Assembly: GCF_020166395.1 (NCBI RefSeq) | Contig: NZ_JAIQXU010000016.1 | Coordinates: 1 to 64,000, forward strand | Direction of reading: 5' to 3' | DNA length: 64,000 nt | DNA from: Deinococcus betulae | Lineage (GTDB): Bacteria; Deinococcota; Deinococci; Deinococcales; Deinococcaceae | In this document: positions 14,601 through 24,600 of the stretch, piece after piece | Layout: each line of letters begins with the position of its first letter | Position numbering within the stretch: the stretch's first letter is position 1 | Translations under genes and position numbers: made by a program | Notes under the pieces: model-generated | What the model was told of the DNA's origin: nothing | Database searches by the model: none | What the model saw: only the letters and a program-made list of their open reading frames with translations

Positions 14601-16751
14601 GTGACCCGGCGGATTCCAGCGCATTTCACGGGCGAGCAGCAGCACTTTATGACTATCGTCCGCGACACTGGTCGGCACGTCTTCCTGCGCGCCACCGCCG
14701 GCGCGGGGAAAACCACCACCCTGGTCGAAGCGGCCTGGCATCTTGGGCGAGGCGTCTACTTCGCGTACAACCGGCACGCGGTGGCAGACCTCCAAGCTCG
14801 GCTCCCGCCCCGTATGCGCGCCCTGACCCTACACGCGCACGGCTACCGCCTGCTGCACGACGTCGCCGCCGGGCCCGTGCAGCTCCAAGACGACAAAGCC
14901 CGCAAAGTCGCCGCACTGACCAGCACAGGGACGCGCAAGGTCCACAGCGCGGCCGCACGCGCCTGGAGCATCGCCCGCGAGGAGCACTGGCTGACCCCGA
15001 CGGCTGACCAGGCCCAGCAACTGGCCGACCGCGCCGAGTGGGAAGGCAAACCGGAAACACTGGTGACGCTCATTCCCGCCATGCACGACACCGGGCTCCG
15101 CCTCTGGTTGGAGCAGGGCTTGGCCGACTTCACGGACATGCTCTGGTTGCCCGTCACGCAGGGCTACGGCGCTGGATCACTGCCCTTAGCGCTGGTGGAT
15201 GAAGCCCAGGACTTAACCCCGCTCCGCCAGCAGTATGTGCTGCATCTGCTGGGCCTCAGGGGACCGCATGAACGACCGGGACGCCTGATCTTCGTCGGCG
15301 ACAGCGACCAGGCGATTTACGTCTGGAGTGGCGCGGATAGAGAAGCCCTCAGTCGCCTGAAAACAGCCGTAGATGCCGTCGAACTGCCGCTGAGCGTGTC
15401 CTTTCGCTGCCCGCATGAGGTCGTGCGGTACGCGCGGGCGCACTCCGACTTCATTCAGCCGGCGCCAGGTGCGCAACCAGGGCGTGTTGAGCACGTCAGT
15501 GCAGCCGACGTGACTTACATCCGGGGCGATGTCGTGCTGTGCCGTACGAACGCGCCCTTAATTCGCCTGGCCCTGGAATTGATGGCCCAGCAAGTCAGCG
15601 TGGCCGTGACCGGGCGGGACCTCGCCCAGCGGCTGCGCGACGGCCTGGAGGGGACGCTGCCCGCCCAGGGCCCCTTTGCCAACGACGCCGTGACCGAGCG
15701 GGTGCGGACGTACCTGGCGCCATTGGCCGACCCCCTGGCCACCCGCTCGGCTGACGGCGATCAAGGGGCCAAGCGCGCGCTGACGGAACTCCTCGACGTC
15801 GCCCGCTGCCTGCGCTACATCGCCTGGGTGGTGTCCAGGGGCACGGGCGAGGGAACCCTTCAGGACGCGCTGGCTCTCCTCGCTCAGCTGTGCCGGGAAG
15901 ACAGTGACGCCGACGTGCTGCTCACCTCTGTGCACCGCGCCAAAGGCAAAGAATGGCCGCGCGTGACCATCCTCTATCCGGAACTCATGCCCATGAGTCA
16001 GGGCGACCCGGTTGAAGAGCGTGCCGTGCAGTTCGTGGCGGTCACGCGGGCCCAGCAGGTGTTGCGGTTCGCGTACGGACAGGAGCGCTGGGCCGCGCAA
16101 GAGTTTGCCTCGCCCGGTATTCTGCCAGCAGCGGAGCTGAAAGCTCCACCTGTTGTTGCAGTCTGCCCAGCTGCTCAAGTGCCCACGGTGGGCCGTCCAA
16201 CACCATTAGCACCGTCCAAGAGGCGTCAAGCTGAACCCCCTGACTTCTCTGCGCCCGGCGTGCCCCCGCTCCCTGCACAGAAACCGGCAGTCGTGCAGCT
16301 CGTAGACCCCCGGCGAGCCTGGCCCCTGCTGGGCGGAGAGACCCCTATTCCACTGGCCCTGCTCCAAGAACGCCTCCAAGCACTGGCCGAGGAAGAGCGC
16401 GCCCTGTTCCGCTGCTGGGCCGGCGACAGCTTGCACCTCCTGGATGGGGTACAGGCCCCCTTCGTGGGCATCCACCTCGCGCACCTGGAGTTGTACGAAC
16501 GCGCGGCTCGGCAGGCGCGGGTCGCGGTGCCGACGAAGCCGGGGACCGGCATCGTCCTGTGCGTGTACGAAGGGCCTCTGCTGCGTCTGCGGCTGGCCCG
16601 AAAGATTCGAGTGACCAGCCGCGCCATTCGCCTGGCCCTGGGCGAACAGGAATACAAATTTGACCGCGCGAGCGGGGAACTGGTAGACGGGGCCGCGCCC
16701 CTGACGCCCTTTATCTGGCCCGCCGATCTCCGGCGCCTGCAGGCTGGCTAG
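14601..16751 (+). CDS. UvrD/Rep-like superfamily 1 helicase
   Basis: 716 aa from GTG 14601 after GAGGAGAGA. SF1A motifs are in order: Q-motif region TGEQQHF; Walker A A31-TAGAGKTTT; Walker B near 200 (VDEAQDLTPLRQQYV); motif III near 233 (GDSDQAIYVWSGA); motif IV region (LSVSFRCPHEVVRYA); motif V/VI near 445 (VHRAKGKEWPRV) and FVAVTRAQQVL. It unwinds DNA 3' to 5' using ATP, as this family does. Residues about 500-716 are an extra region with no known domain, not typical of UvrD. It stands alone behind the attenuator-like leader. Possibly a plasmid defence or repair helicase. Confidence 0.88.
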   Translation: MTRRIPAHFTGEQQHFMTIVRDTGRHVFLRATAGAGKTTTLVEAAWHLGRGVYFAYNRHAVADLQARLPPRMRALTLHAHGYRLLHDVAAGPVQLQDDKARKVAALTSTGTRKVHSAAARAWSIAREEHWLTPTADQAQQLADRAEWEGKPETLVTLIPAMHDTGLRLWLEQGLADFTDMLWLPVTQGYGAGSLPLALVDEAQDLTPLRQQYVLHLLGLRGPHERPGRLIFVGDSDQAIYVWSGADREALSRLKTAVDAVELPLSVSFRCPHEVVRYARAHSDFIQPAPGAQPGRVEHVSAADVTYIRGDVVLCRTNAPLIRLALELMAQQVSVAVTGRDLAQRLRDGLEGTLPAQGPFANDAVTERVRTYLAPLADPLATRSADGDQGAKRALTELLDVARCLRYIAWVVSRGTGEGTLQDALALLAQLCREDSDADVLLTSVHRAKGKEWPRVTILYPELMPMSQGDPVEERAVQFVAVTRAQQVLRFAYGQERWAAQEFASPGILPAAELKAPPVVAVCPAAQVPTVGRPTPLAPSKRRQAEPPDFSAPGVPPLPAQKPAVVQLVDPRRAWPLLGGETPIPLALLQERLQALAEEERALFRCWAGDSLHLLDGVQAPFVGIHLAHLELYERAARQARVAVPTKPGTGIVLCVYEGPLLRLRLARKIRVTSRAIRLALGEQEYKFDRASGELVDGAAPLTPFIWPADLRRLQAG

Positions 16752-16784
16752 CTGGCTGGCCCGCTCACCCGCCACAATGCCGGG

Positions 16785-16949
16785 ATGACCGGGGACGAGA
16801 TGGAGATCATCGAGGTGCTGGAAGTGGACGGGGCGCTGGCCAGCGTGCGGCGCCCTGACACGCGTCTCGAAGTCTGGGCGCTGGTCAAGCTGCCCAGCGG
16901 CGTGGTGCCGGGCGACCGGGGTGCAGTCCTGATGGAGGTGCGCCTGTAG
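16785..16949 (+). CDS. small DUF3006-like protein
   Basis: 54 aa from ATG 16785 to TAG 16947, so it is easily missed. The sequence EIIEVLEVDGALASVRRPDTRLEVWALVKLPSGVVPGDRGAVL follows the DUF3006 pattern: a short beta barrel with an acidic residue, then LP.GV..GD. The family is small and of unknown function, and often lies next to secreted nucleases. Here it follows the helicase by 33 bp. Confidence 0.5.
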   Translation: MTGDEMEIIEVLEVDGALASVRRPDTRLEVWALVKLPSGVVPGDRGAVLMEVRL

Positions 16950-17165
16950 ATCGAAGACGACGTGCGGCGGGCGCCGCTGTTGCCGGTCAGCGGCGCCGAG
17001 CGTCAGATACTCCGCAGGCTCCTGCGCGGCACGGACCACATGCATGAGACTGTGGACGCCCTGCGAGCAAGCTTGACAGAAGGCTACCTGGACCCAGCAG
17101 ACCGTGAAGGTGCTCTACGGCCTCATCAAAGAGCGGCTCAAGCGCCTCTCGGACCGGGGTAGGCC
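16950..17165 (+). pseudogene. frameshifted remnant of a small unknown protein
   Basis: Coding-like sequence continues from 16962 (RRAPLLPVSGAERQILRRLLRG...RASLTEGYLD) and then in another frame (QTVKVLYGLIKERLKRLSDRG). The two read well only if joined by a frame change near 17090. It is cut off before the first MITE copy at 17209. Confidence 0.4.
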
Positions 17166-17208
17166 GCTGCCAGGCAATCTTGTGCAGGTCTATTACCGCC
17201 TACGACTA

Positions 17209-17476
17209 GGGGGTGTTTTAAGGAAGCTGCTACCAAGTGCAAAGTGAAATGTTTTCACAAGCAGGGACCTGAGAAAGTACCTGCTTCAAGCAGTGTCGGC
17301 ACTTTCTTCAAGTGCTGCTTGGGCATTTCTGGAAGCAGACCAGGTGGCAAGTGGCTTGCCAGGCCCGAAGTGCCATCGCTCTTGGCCTATCCGGTCCTTC
17401 CAACTTTTGAAGTGAATCATCGCCTGCCGCGTCCTACAGGAGAAATTCGTCACTTCGCGTTTCTTCAAACACCCCA
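17209..17476 (+). mobile_element. MITE copy 1 (right terminal repeat shortened)
   Basis: About 268 bp, nearly identical in inverted orientation to 18804-19083. The left end reads GGGGGTGTTTTAAGGAAGC next to a TA dinucleotide. The right end has lost about 12 bp of the terminal repeat seen in copy 2 (the GTAGCCGCTTCC part). It contains no transposase. An internal reading (MKCFHKQGPEK...) is shared by both copies and is probably not a gene. Internal short inverted repeats could fold in RNA. Confidence 0.75.
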
Positions 17477-17621
17477 TTTTGTCGCAACTCGGCCTGGACG
17501 CCCACTTCCACGAATTGCACACTATACCGTCCAGTCCGCTGAATTTCGGCCTCAAAGCCGTTTAAAACTGTCCGGACCATTGGAAGGATCTCCGGTCGTC
17601 AGTTAGACCATCACAGCTGCG

Positions 17622-18803
17622 TCAAGGCATCTGTGGGCCGGCCTCGGGGAGTGCTTCGGCGCTGTCGAGGCTGTCGAGCAGCAGGGTCATCACCCGCTCC
17701 AATGCCTGAGGGGACGCTGGGTGCAGAGCGCTAAACCGCACCTCCCATTCATTCTTCCGGTCCCCGGCCCGGGCTGGATCCTCTAACTGTCGGAAGACCT
17801 CCAGCAGTTCACGGCACCGCGCTGGCTGGTCAAACGGAGGAATGGCCGGAATGACCGATTTATTCAGTGAGAGTGTGCCATCGCTATAGAGGTACATCAG
17901 GCTCTGTGAGGAAGCCGGATGACGGAGCTGAACGGAACCCATCTTCTGGCCCCGGCCCCACTTCACCTCTACTTGCCGGGCAGCCGCCACGTCCAGCAGG
18001 CGATGCATCAGAGTGAGCCCCACCAACTCACCACGCTCAGTCAGCTGCGCCGCCAGTCGCGCCTGCGTCCAGACCTCGCCCGGCTTCGAGCTGGCGGTAA
18101 GGCCTGGTTTGCGGTCCTGCGCCCTCACGCTCTGTCCCACCACCTGCGGGACCAGCACCTGCGCGCCGCCTCCACGGAACTGCCGCACCTCGACGCCCAG
18201 CACCTCGATCTGCGCGAACGCCCCATTCAAGAACTCGATCACCCGCCGCAACTCCGGTGGGATGAGGTCCGCCACGAACAGCAGCCGCAGGCGACCCTCG
18301 CTCAGGTTCTCCTCGGCCCGTGCCCAGAAAGTCTCCACGTCGCCATCCCAGATGGACTGCACTTCCTGCACCGGATCGAGTCCCTGCGCGGCGCAGCGGC
18401 CCTCGAAGGCCGCCCGCAGCCGCGAGCCCGGCCAGTACCTGCTGGCGTGCGCTGCGTAATCCAGCATCTGCCCAATGACCTCGCGCCGAATGCGGGTATC
18501 GGTGCTGCGCTTGACCTCAATCAGGGTGGGGCGCGCGTCCTGATCCAGAAACAGGTGATCAAGCGCCCAGCGGCCCACACCGTCCAGCTGGTCGGGCACG
18601 GCAATCTCTGCCTCGATCAGCAGCCAGCGGCGGGGCGAGCCAGCGTCGATCTGCTCGCCGGCTAAGAGCGCCGGGTGGGCGCTCAGCAGGTCCTGCAGGA
18701 TGGCTTCGGAGTCGTAACGTTCCTCGCGCATCTGGGTAAGTTGCCCTCCCTGAACCTGGTAGACGATGCCGTTCACCCGATCAGCATAAACATCAAGTAA
18801 CAA
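17622..18803 (-). CDS. NucS/DUF91-like PD-(D/E)XK endonuclease-family protein
   Basis: 393 aa as read from TTG 18803. The nuclease core is near residues 80-130: RWALDHLFLDQDARPTLIEVKRS, with D...(D/E)xK as D-H-L-F and E-V-K, then VIGQMLDYAAHA. It resembles the DUF91/NucS-type restriction-like proteins. The C-terminal half (QVEVKWGRGQKMGSVQLRH...) is unknown. The reading begins one base outside MITE copy 2, and no ribosome site is visible before TTG 18803 or GTG 18776. The MITE may therefore have removed or replaced the original start and promoter. Activity is uncertain. Confidence 0.7.
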   Translation of the reverse strand: MLLDVYADRVNGIVYQVQGGQLTQMREERYDSEAILQDLLSAHPALLAGEQIDAGSPRRWLLIEAEIAVPDQLDGVGRWALDHLFLDQDARPTLIEVKRSTDTRIRREVIGQMLDYAAHASRYWPGSRLRAAFEGRCAAQGLDPVQEVQSIWDGDVETFWARAEENLSEGRLRLLFVADLIPPELRRVIEFLNGAFAQIEVLGVEVRQFRGGGAQVLVPQVVGQSVRAQDRKPGLTASSKPGEVWTQARLAAQLTERGELVGLTLMHRLLDVAAARQVEVKWGRGQKMGSVQLRHPASSQSLMYLYSDGTLSLNKSVIPAIPPFDQPARCRELLEVFRQLEDPARAGDRKNEWEVRFSALHPASPQALERVMTLLLDSLDSAEALPEAGPQMP

Positions 18804-19083
18804 GGGGGGGTTTTAAGGAAGCGGCTACGAAACGCGAAGTGACGAATTTCTCCTGTAGGACGCGGCAGGCGATGATTCACTTCAAAAGTTGGAAGTACCG
18901 AATAGGCCAAGAGCGATGGCACTGCGGGCTTGGCAAGCCACTTGCCACTTGGTCTGCCTCCAGAAATGCCCAAGCAGCACTTGGAGAAAGTGCCGACACT
19001 GCTTGAAGCAGGTACTTTCTCAGGTCCCTGCTTGTGAAAACATTTCACTTTGCACTTGGTAGCAGCTTCCTTAAAACACCCCC
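18804..19083 (-). mobile_element. MITE copy 2 (both terminal repeats)
   Basis: About 280 bp with imperfect terminal inverted repeats of roughly 25 bp (GGGGGTGTTTTAAGGAAGC... at the 19083 end and GGGGGGGTTTTAAGGAAGC... at the 18804 end), flanked by TA at the 19083 end. It is the inverted twin of 17209-17476. It carries no transposase gene and has abundant internal inverted repeats (for example GTGGCAAGTGGCTTGCCA-type sequence). TA targets suggest mobilisation by an IS630/Tc1-type transposase elsewhere; that is inference. Confidence 0.75.
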
Positions 19084-19085
19084 TA

Positions 19086-19315
19086 TTTGGCGAGCGCTCA
19101 GAAGACGTGTTGGCGGCGCTGCTGAGTTTGCAGGCCTTCGCACAAGGGGAAGACCGCCTGGGTATGCTCCTCGCCCGTTGGCACCCTTACAGCGAGGGGC
19201 GTCCTGAGCGGCCCGCTCAACCCTTGTGGGCGTTGGCGCAGTACGAAGCTCTCACCGGTGATGTCCGACCTCCTGAGCAGTCGCCTCACTGAGCTGGGCT
19301 GCCGAGTGCGGAGGT
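19086..19315 (+). pseudogene. C-terminal remnant of an unknown gene (copy 1)
   Basis: Coding-like tail (GERSEDVLAALLSLQAFAQGEDRLGMLLARWHPYSEGRPERPAQPLWAL...) cut at its 5' side by MITE copy 2. A second, shorter copy of the same tail lies at 30533-30690. Compared with that copy there is a 26-bp insertion after PLWAL that shifts the frame; past it the ancestral ending MSDLLSSRLTELGC can be read. Parent family not recognised. Confidence 0.5.
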
Positions 19316-19327
19316 GATAGGTCGCTG

Positions 19328-19889
19328 CTAACTACCCTTCAAAACGGACTATAGGCAACAGAAAGTCGGCTCCTGTACGGTGTTTCTGCGTTGAAAACCC
19401 CTGGGAGCCGACCACCTCACGATACCTTGCAGACCGCCTTGCGGTCTGTTTTTCCGCTGGACGCTCGCCGTCTTCACGGCACTGATTTCAGGCGCGTATC
19501 GTCGTCCTGTACCGCTTGAAGATGCGCATGCCGCACTCCCAGGATCGTTGACGACTCGGGATCAGCGGCTGTGCCGGTTCGTCCAGTTCCCGTTTCCTGA
19601 GGCGCTGTTCCCCCGATTCGCCTTGTCCTTCCTCTCGACCGGTCCAGTTGACCTTATTCTCGACCACACCAACTGGAAACTTGGCCAGCGAGACGTCAAT
19701 ATTCTCCTGCTCTCTGCCGTGTGGAACGGGTTCAGCTTGCCCCGATGTGGACCTTGCTCCCGCACGGTGGGGCCAGTCGTTCCTGGACACGGGAAGCGCT
19801 TGTAGAGCGCTTCCTGAAGCGCTGTCCAGATCGGGAGATCCGGTGTCTGCTCGCGGATTGTGAATTCATTGGGCAGCACTGGTTTCGAT
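19328..19889 (+). mobile_element. truncated, decayed IS4-family copy
   Basis: Starts with a terminal-repeat-like CTAACTACCCTTCAAAACGG and carries the N-terminal half of the same transposase as the element at 19890, with frameshifts: QRLCRFVQFPFPEALFPRFALSFL, then [29 protein letters not shown], then CLLADCEFIGQHWF. It ends where the second IS begins. The missing 3' half is not found downstream of 21001. Confidence 0.75.
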
Positions 19890-21001
19890 CTGACTACCAG
19901 TCAAAACTCCTGACAGCCATGGAAAAGTCGGCTCGTGTAGCGTGTTTTCTGCGATGAAGACACGACCCTCACGATACCTTGCAGACTGCCTTGCGGTCTG
20001 CGTTTCCTATTGACGCCCGTCGTCTTGAGGTGTTGGCGGCCCTGATCCTCGCGATGATTCAGGCGCGCAGCGTCGTCCTGTACACCCTCAAGACCCATGT
20101 GCCGCTTCCTGGCTCGCTGGAGACGCGATACCAGCGGTTGCGACGCTTTGTCCGCTTTGACGTCCCCGATCACCTGTTTGTGCGCTTTGCTTTGTCATTC
20201 CTCCTAGACGGCGAGCTGCACCTGATTCTGGACCGGACCAACTGGAAGCTGGGCCAGCAGGGGATCAATATTCTTCTCCTGTCCGCCGTCTGGGACGGGT
20301 TTAGTCTGCCGCTGCTGTGGACCCTGCTCCCCCACGGGGGGAGCAGTTCGCAACAGGTGCGCGAAGCGCTCCTGACCCGATTTGCCCTGAGCGACGCATC
20401 GGAAGCCTGCTGGCGGACCGGGAGTTCATCGGCAAAACATGGTTCACCTTTCTGGATGGGCACGGCATTACCCCCTGTATCCGCCTCCCGGCCACCGCCA
20501 CCATCGGGACCGGCAACCTGCCGGTCTGGGCGTGCTTCAAAAAACTCCAGACCGGCGAGATTCGCCGCTGGCACCGCCGGATGGTCGTCTACGGCGTGTC
20601 CTTGCGCCTGTGTGCCACGAAGAATGCCGCTGGCGACGTCCTGTACCTCGCCTACCGAGGCCACGCTTCAGTGAACTTGCGCCGTTATGCGCAGCGCTGG
20701 CAGGCGGAAAACCTGCACTCTGCTTTGAAAACCAGAGGCTTCAATCTGGAAGACACCGGTCTGACGCAAGCGGAGCGCGTGTCGACATTGCTCACCTGCG
20801 TGTCCGCCGCCTTGATCTGGGCCTGCGTCACCGGCCAGCTGCTGGCCGCCAAGCAGCTCGTGAAACGCAAGAAACACGGACACCGTGTGGTGTCCGTGTT
20901 CCGACTGGGCCTCGACCATCTTCAAGATCTCCTGCTCCACCCCTCGCCTTCGTCCTGGCGCGCCCTTCACGCCCTCATGCCCAGTTTTGACTGGTAGTCA
21001 G
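19890..21001 (+). mobile_element. IS4-family insertion sequence with frameshifted transposase
   Basis: 1,112 bp with perfect 19-bp terminal inverted repeats CTGACTACCAGTCAAAACT at 19890-19908 and its complement at 20983-21001. It is inserted in or fused to the older copy at its left. No clear target duplication is visible at the ends. Confidence 0.85.
19979..20997 (+). pseudogene. IS4-family transposase, frameshift near 20390
   Basis: The N-terminal half reads in one frame ([23 protein letters not shown]...[20 protein letters not shown], where D-R-T-N-W-K is the first DDE motif). It ends in RFALSDA. The rest reads in another frame from [15 protein letters not shown] (second Asp motif) through [35 protein letters not shown], the Y-(2)-R-(3)-E-(6)-K signature of IS4. 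The break is at about 20385-20400, where the truncated copy suggests several residues are missing. One intact ancestral protein of about 335 aa. Probably inactive. Confidence 0.85.
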
Positions 21002-21084
21002 GGTGCAGCGGCTTGCTGCCGAGAGTGAAAGCGGTGAGGACGTAGCTTTGCTGCTGGCTGCCGTAGTTGTTCCGTAGTTGCCAA

Positions 21085-21108
21085 GCAAAGAATCCGCCGT
21101 GCGGCGGA
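21085..21108 (-). terminator. terminator of the Rhs1-immunity unit
   Basis: Stem TCCGCC/GGCGGA with a GTGC loop (21093-21108). On the minus strand it is followed by TTCTTTG. It lies 30 bp past the stop of the putative immunity gene. Confidence 0.5.
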
Positions 21109-21137
21109 CTCTTGGGGAAGCAGTCGGAAAACAGTTA

Positions 21138-21605
21138 TCAGGAGTGTGGTGCAACGGATGGAATGAGTCTTGTCACTCCAATCCACTCTGGCGGACGAAT
21201 AATTTGAAATTCCGCCTCTACTGGAACAGATAGTTCAGAAGGAATCCAGTTTGTCCAGTTTATACCCTCATACTGGCTTAGCTGTTCAACATTAAGGCTG
21301 ATTAGATAGCCCATCTTTGAGAAGTTTTTCCATGAGGCCAATGCAACATCCAAGAAGCTTTCCAAAGACATAATTACGGAATCTAAGTCTCCGTACCCGC
21401 CAGCTACATACCCTTGAGTGAATTGGCTGTCATCGAGATTTGCGTCGCATTGATAGGTCAGATAGCGTAGATATACTGAATAATCACCATTTGATTTGTG
21501 GATTTCCGTTGCTCTCGGCGTTCTGGCATCTTCATCAAATCGGAGATCAACGCATAGTATCCCGCTACGCCTTCCTAGATATCTTGTGAAGTCATCTGCA
21601 TCCAT
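21138..21605 (-). CDS. putative immunity protein for Rhs toxin 1
   Basis: 155 aa, low GC, immediately downstream (30 bp) of the Rhs toxin gene on the same strand, which is the standard place for a cognate immunity gene. Acidic and soluble (DADDFTRYLGRRSGILCVDLRFDEDA...DLDSVIMSLESFLDVALASWKNFSKM). No signal peptide, so it would act in the cytoplasm against incoming or self toxin. No immunity family is recognised. The role is inferred from position, size and composition. Confidence 0.7.
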   Translation of the reverse strand: MDADDFTRYLGRRSGILCVDLRFDEDARTPRATEIHKSNGDYSVYLRYLTYQCDANLDDSQFTQGYVAGGYGDLDSVIMSLESFLDVALASWKNFSKMGYLISLNVEQLSQYEGINWTNWIPSELSVPVEAEFQIIRPPEWIGVTRLIPSVAPHS

Positions 21606-21635
21606 GTCATAAACCTAAGCGGCTTCTCATTAAAT

Positions 21636-24600
21636 TTAGCACCCACCCGTCGCAATCTTGATAAGACCATCCTTGCCATCTTGGGATTTGGGGAATTTAA
21701 CATTGTAGTGAGGGAAAGTACTATCAGCACCGGCAGGGTGAACTAGACCATTCTGAGCAAGCTGGCCCGTAATCAAACCACGTGTAGGATCAGTATTGAT
21801 ACCAATCAAATCACCGCGATAAGTAGGGAATTTGAAAATACTATCTTCCATACCAAATTGAGTAGGTAATGGCCTAGCACCCGGAATCGCATTGAGAATT
21901 TGTCGTGCCTGAGCAGGGTTGCTAACAGTGACAGTTCCTCCGTTACGAATCGTTTCAACATATTGGGCCACCCGCTCAGGCGTAAGTGGGGCGGTAGGTC
22001 TAAAAGTTGTGGGAACTGGAACATTGTAGCTAGTTCCGCCTGCATTATGCACCAACCAGCCGTCCTGCCCAACGTAATACGTATGCGCCTCGCTGACGGT
22101 GAGGTTGAACATCTCCTGGGTCTTTTGAACGTTGATGACGTTGGCAACAAGCCCAACCGTGCCATCAGCCTGCTTGATCTGATCACCAATTTTGAGGTGA
22201 CCGGCGCCAACCCACTGGTCACTGAGGTCCTCATGCCCCTCCGACTTAGGCCGGGCCTGAGTATCCGAGCGCTCCGTGACGTAGAAGGGATGCTCTGGCG
22301 TCGTTTCAATGTATTCCAGCTTGTGGCTCTGGTCTGGGTCGGTCAGCGTCAGGTATGTGATCGCTGGATCAACGTTCTTGTGGACGGCGGTGATCGGGTA
22401 GTAGCCGTTTTCTCCAGTCTGCTCGTTGAACGCCAAGACTGGCGTGCCAATCGTCAACGCCGAAATCGCTACCAGACCAGACAATGTCTGAACAGGAGTC
22501 GAGGGTGAGAATGAGTTGATGCTAGCAGCAAGATTACGACAGGTTCTTCCAGCAGCAATATCATCAAACCTACGGCGAATCAGTTCTGAAAGGGAGCGAG
22601 CGACTCTTGCCGTATTCACCGTGAGTTCCCCCAGGCGACCCGCCCGAATAAACTTCACACCACTGTTAATAGCCTTAAAGACAAGTAAAGCGTCTGCGGG
22701 AAGTGTAGCGAAGACAAAGAGAGTCTCCTTCAATTGATCCTCATACTGGTCTTGATAGTAGTAGGCAGCGGCTGTTGCTAGCAGAGCCTCTTTCATCAGC
22801 TCTCTTCCCTCTACATTTCTACTGCCTAGAACGCGAATGTTCTGGGCCATACTTAAGATGGTGGAGGTCGCCGTCTTCGTCGCCGCAGTCAGAGCTTTAA
22901 CATTTAGCCCGAAGCCTCCACGTGTCGCCGCTTCTGTTTTATCAAGAAGTATCTCAAGTCCTGTATAAAATACCAGACGATCCGCAGGTGACATGGCTTT
23001 GTTGGTCCAACTCACGATGTCATTGACAGCGTCCCACACTTCCCTCATCGCCGGTTTGCCCTGTTCATCAAAGAAAATTATATTTTTAGCTTTTTTGAGA
23101 ATCGTCTGCGCCATTTTATCCGCAGCTTCTTCTTGTTCAGCCAATTGTCGCCTCAGTTGTGCTTCATTGGCAAGTGCGAATTGAGCGAGACCCGCTTCAA
23201 AACCGTAGGCAGAAATGTAATCTGCCGGGCTAAAGGTTTGAGACAATGATTCAACCGCATAGATAGGATGCTCATACCCCTGACCATCATCAAAATCGCT
23301 ATCTATGTCGGCCACCAGAATATCTGTCGATCTGTCGCCAGAAGATTGAGGTGGAGTAACTGATTGATCAGTTGATTTTACAATTTGTTTTTCGTTTTGA
23401 TTTGAACCAACTCGGACTTCTTCAAGAATACCCTTCTGTTCAACAGGGGGGCGAATTTGACTTGGGTTGACCAAGTTTGGGAGACTGGGTGTAAGAATAT
23501 TATTAGGCTGAATTTTGAGTTGTTCGCTTAACGAAACAATTGGCGCAGATAGTGCCACTACCTGCCGAGGCACTGCGAATGGTTGGACACCCATCCAATA
23601 GTAGCCATCCAAGCTCGTATCTATCAGTGAAACGCTTGCAGACTGCGTTCTAAGTTCGTTCGTTCGGTAAGTGTCGACGCTAGAGCAGGGCTGAGACTTG
23701 CAGCTGTAGACGAAGGCACCAGCTCCACTGAGAATCAATTGAATTTTACCAGCTGCGTAGGTGAGGCTGCTCCAATCTCTAAAAACGGCATGCTGCCTTT
23801 TTTCAGCATCTGTCGTTCCGGAGTCTTCACTAATTTGAGCCGTACTTGTGAGAATAAGATTTCCAAAGGGATCATATCTAAAATCATTATAGCGGGCATC
23901 TACACTATTCTGAAACTGTGGGAAGAGGTTATTTCCCGTTTTATAGAATTGGGTCACCCGTCCATCAGCATCATACCGTTTGAAGAAATTTGACTCCTGA
24001 CGAACAGCAGTACCACCGATAGCCAATCTATTGCCTCTGGAATCCAATTTATAGGCGATAAATGACTGATCAGGGTATTCAGTCGTCAGTAAATCGCCAT
24101 CCAATGTGTAAGTATTCTTACTGACCTCACGCATTTGGCCACGCGCCCTCACAGTTTCAAAGTTGGCCCCCTGTTGGTCATACCAATAGTCTTGCTGAAC
24201 TGTTGTATTTGAGCCATAGAGGTTATAATCGTAGACCGTTTTAATAGGCTCTTCAGGTTTTACGAAAATGCCGTCAGATGTATGATTGAGTGTTTCCGAT
24301 TCTGCCAGGGCACTAGAAATCCCATTTTTACCATAGACAAATCGACCAGTATTTTTGCGCTTGTACTCCAGTCTACCTATATAATCATGATAACTTACAG
24401 AAGAAACGATTGTGCTTTCATACTGCCTATTGCCGCCAACCGTTATTTTAATTTCTTGAGAGTATGCAGATTCATTATCTTGCGTAAATCGAGCTTTCAC
24501 CGTGCCGTCTTGAAGATATTCAGTGTAAATAGTGCCAGGCGACGGACTCCTGAAACTACCATCACTGTCGTAGACTTCTATCTCTCTTCCCAAATTATCA

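Noticed and set aside
17244..17606. Open frame beginning MKCFHKQGPEK inside MITE copy 1 and again in copy 2 (18773-19048, minus)
   Set aside because: The shared part is MITE sequence; the reading runs out into different flanks in each copy and lacks a ribosome site. It is best explained by the repeat itself.
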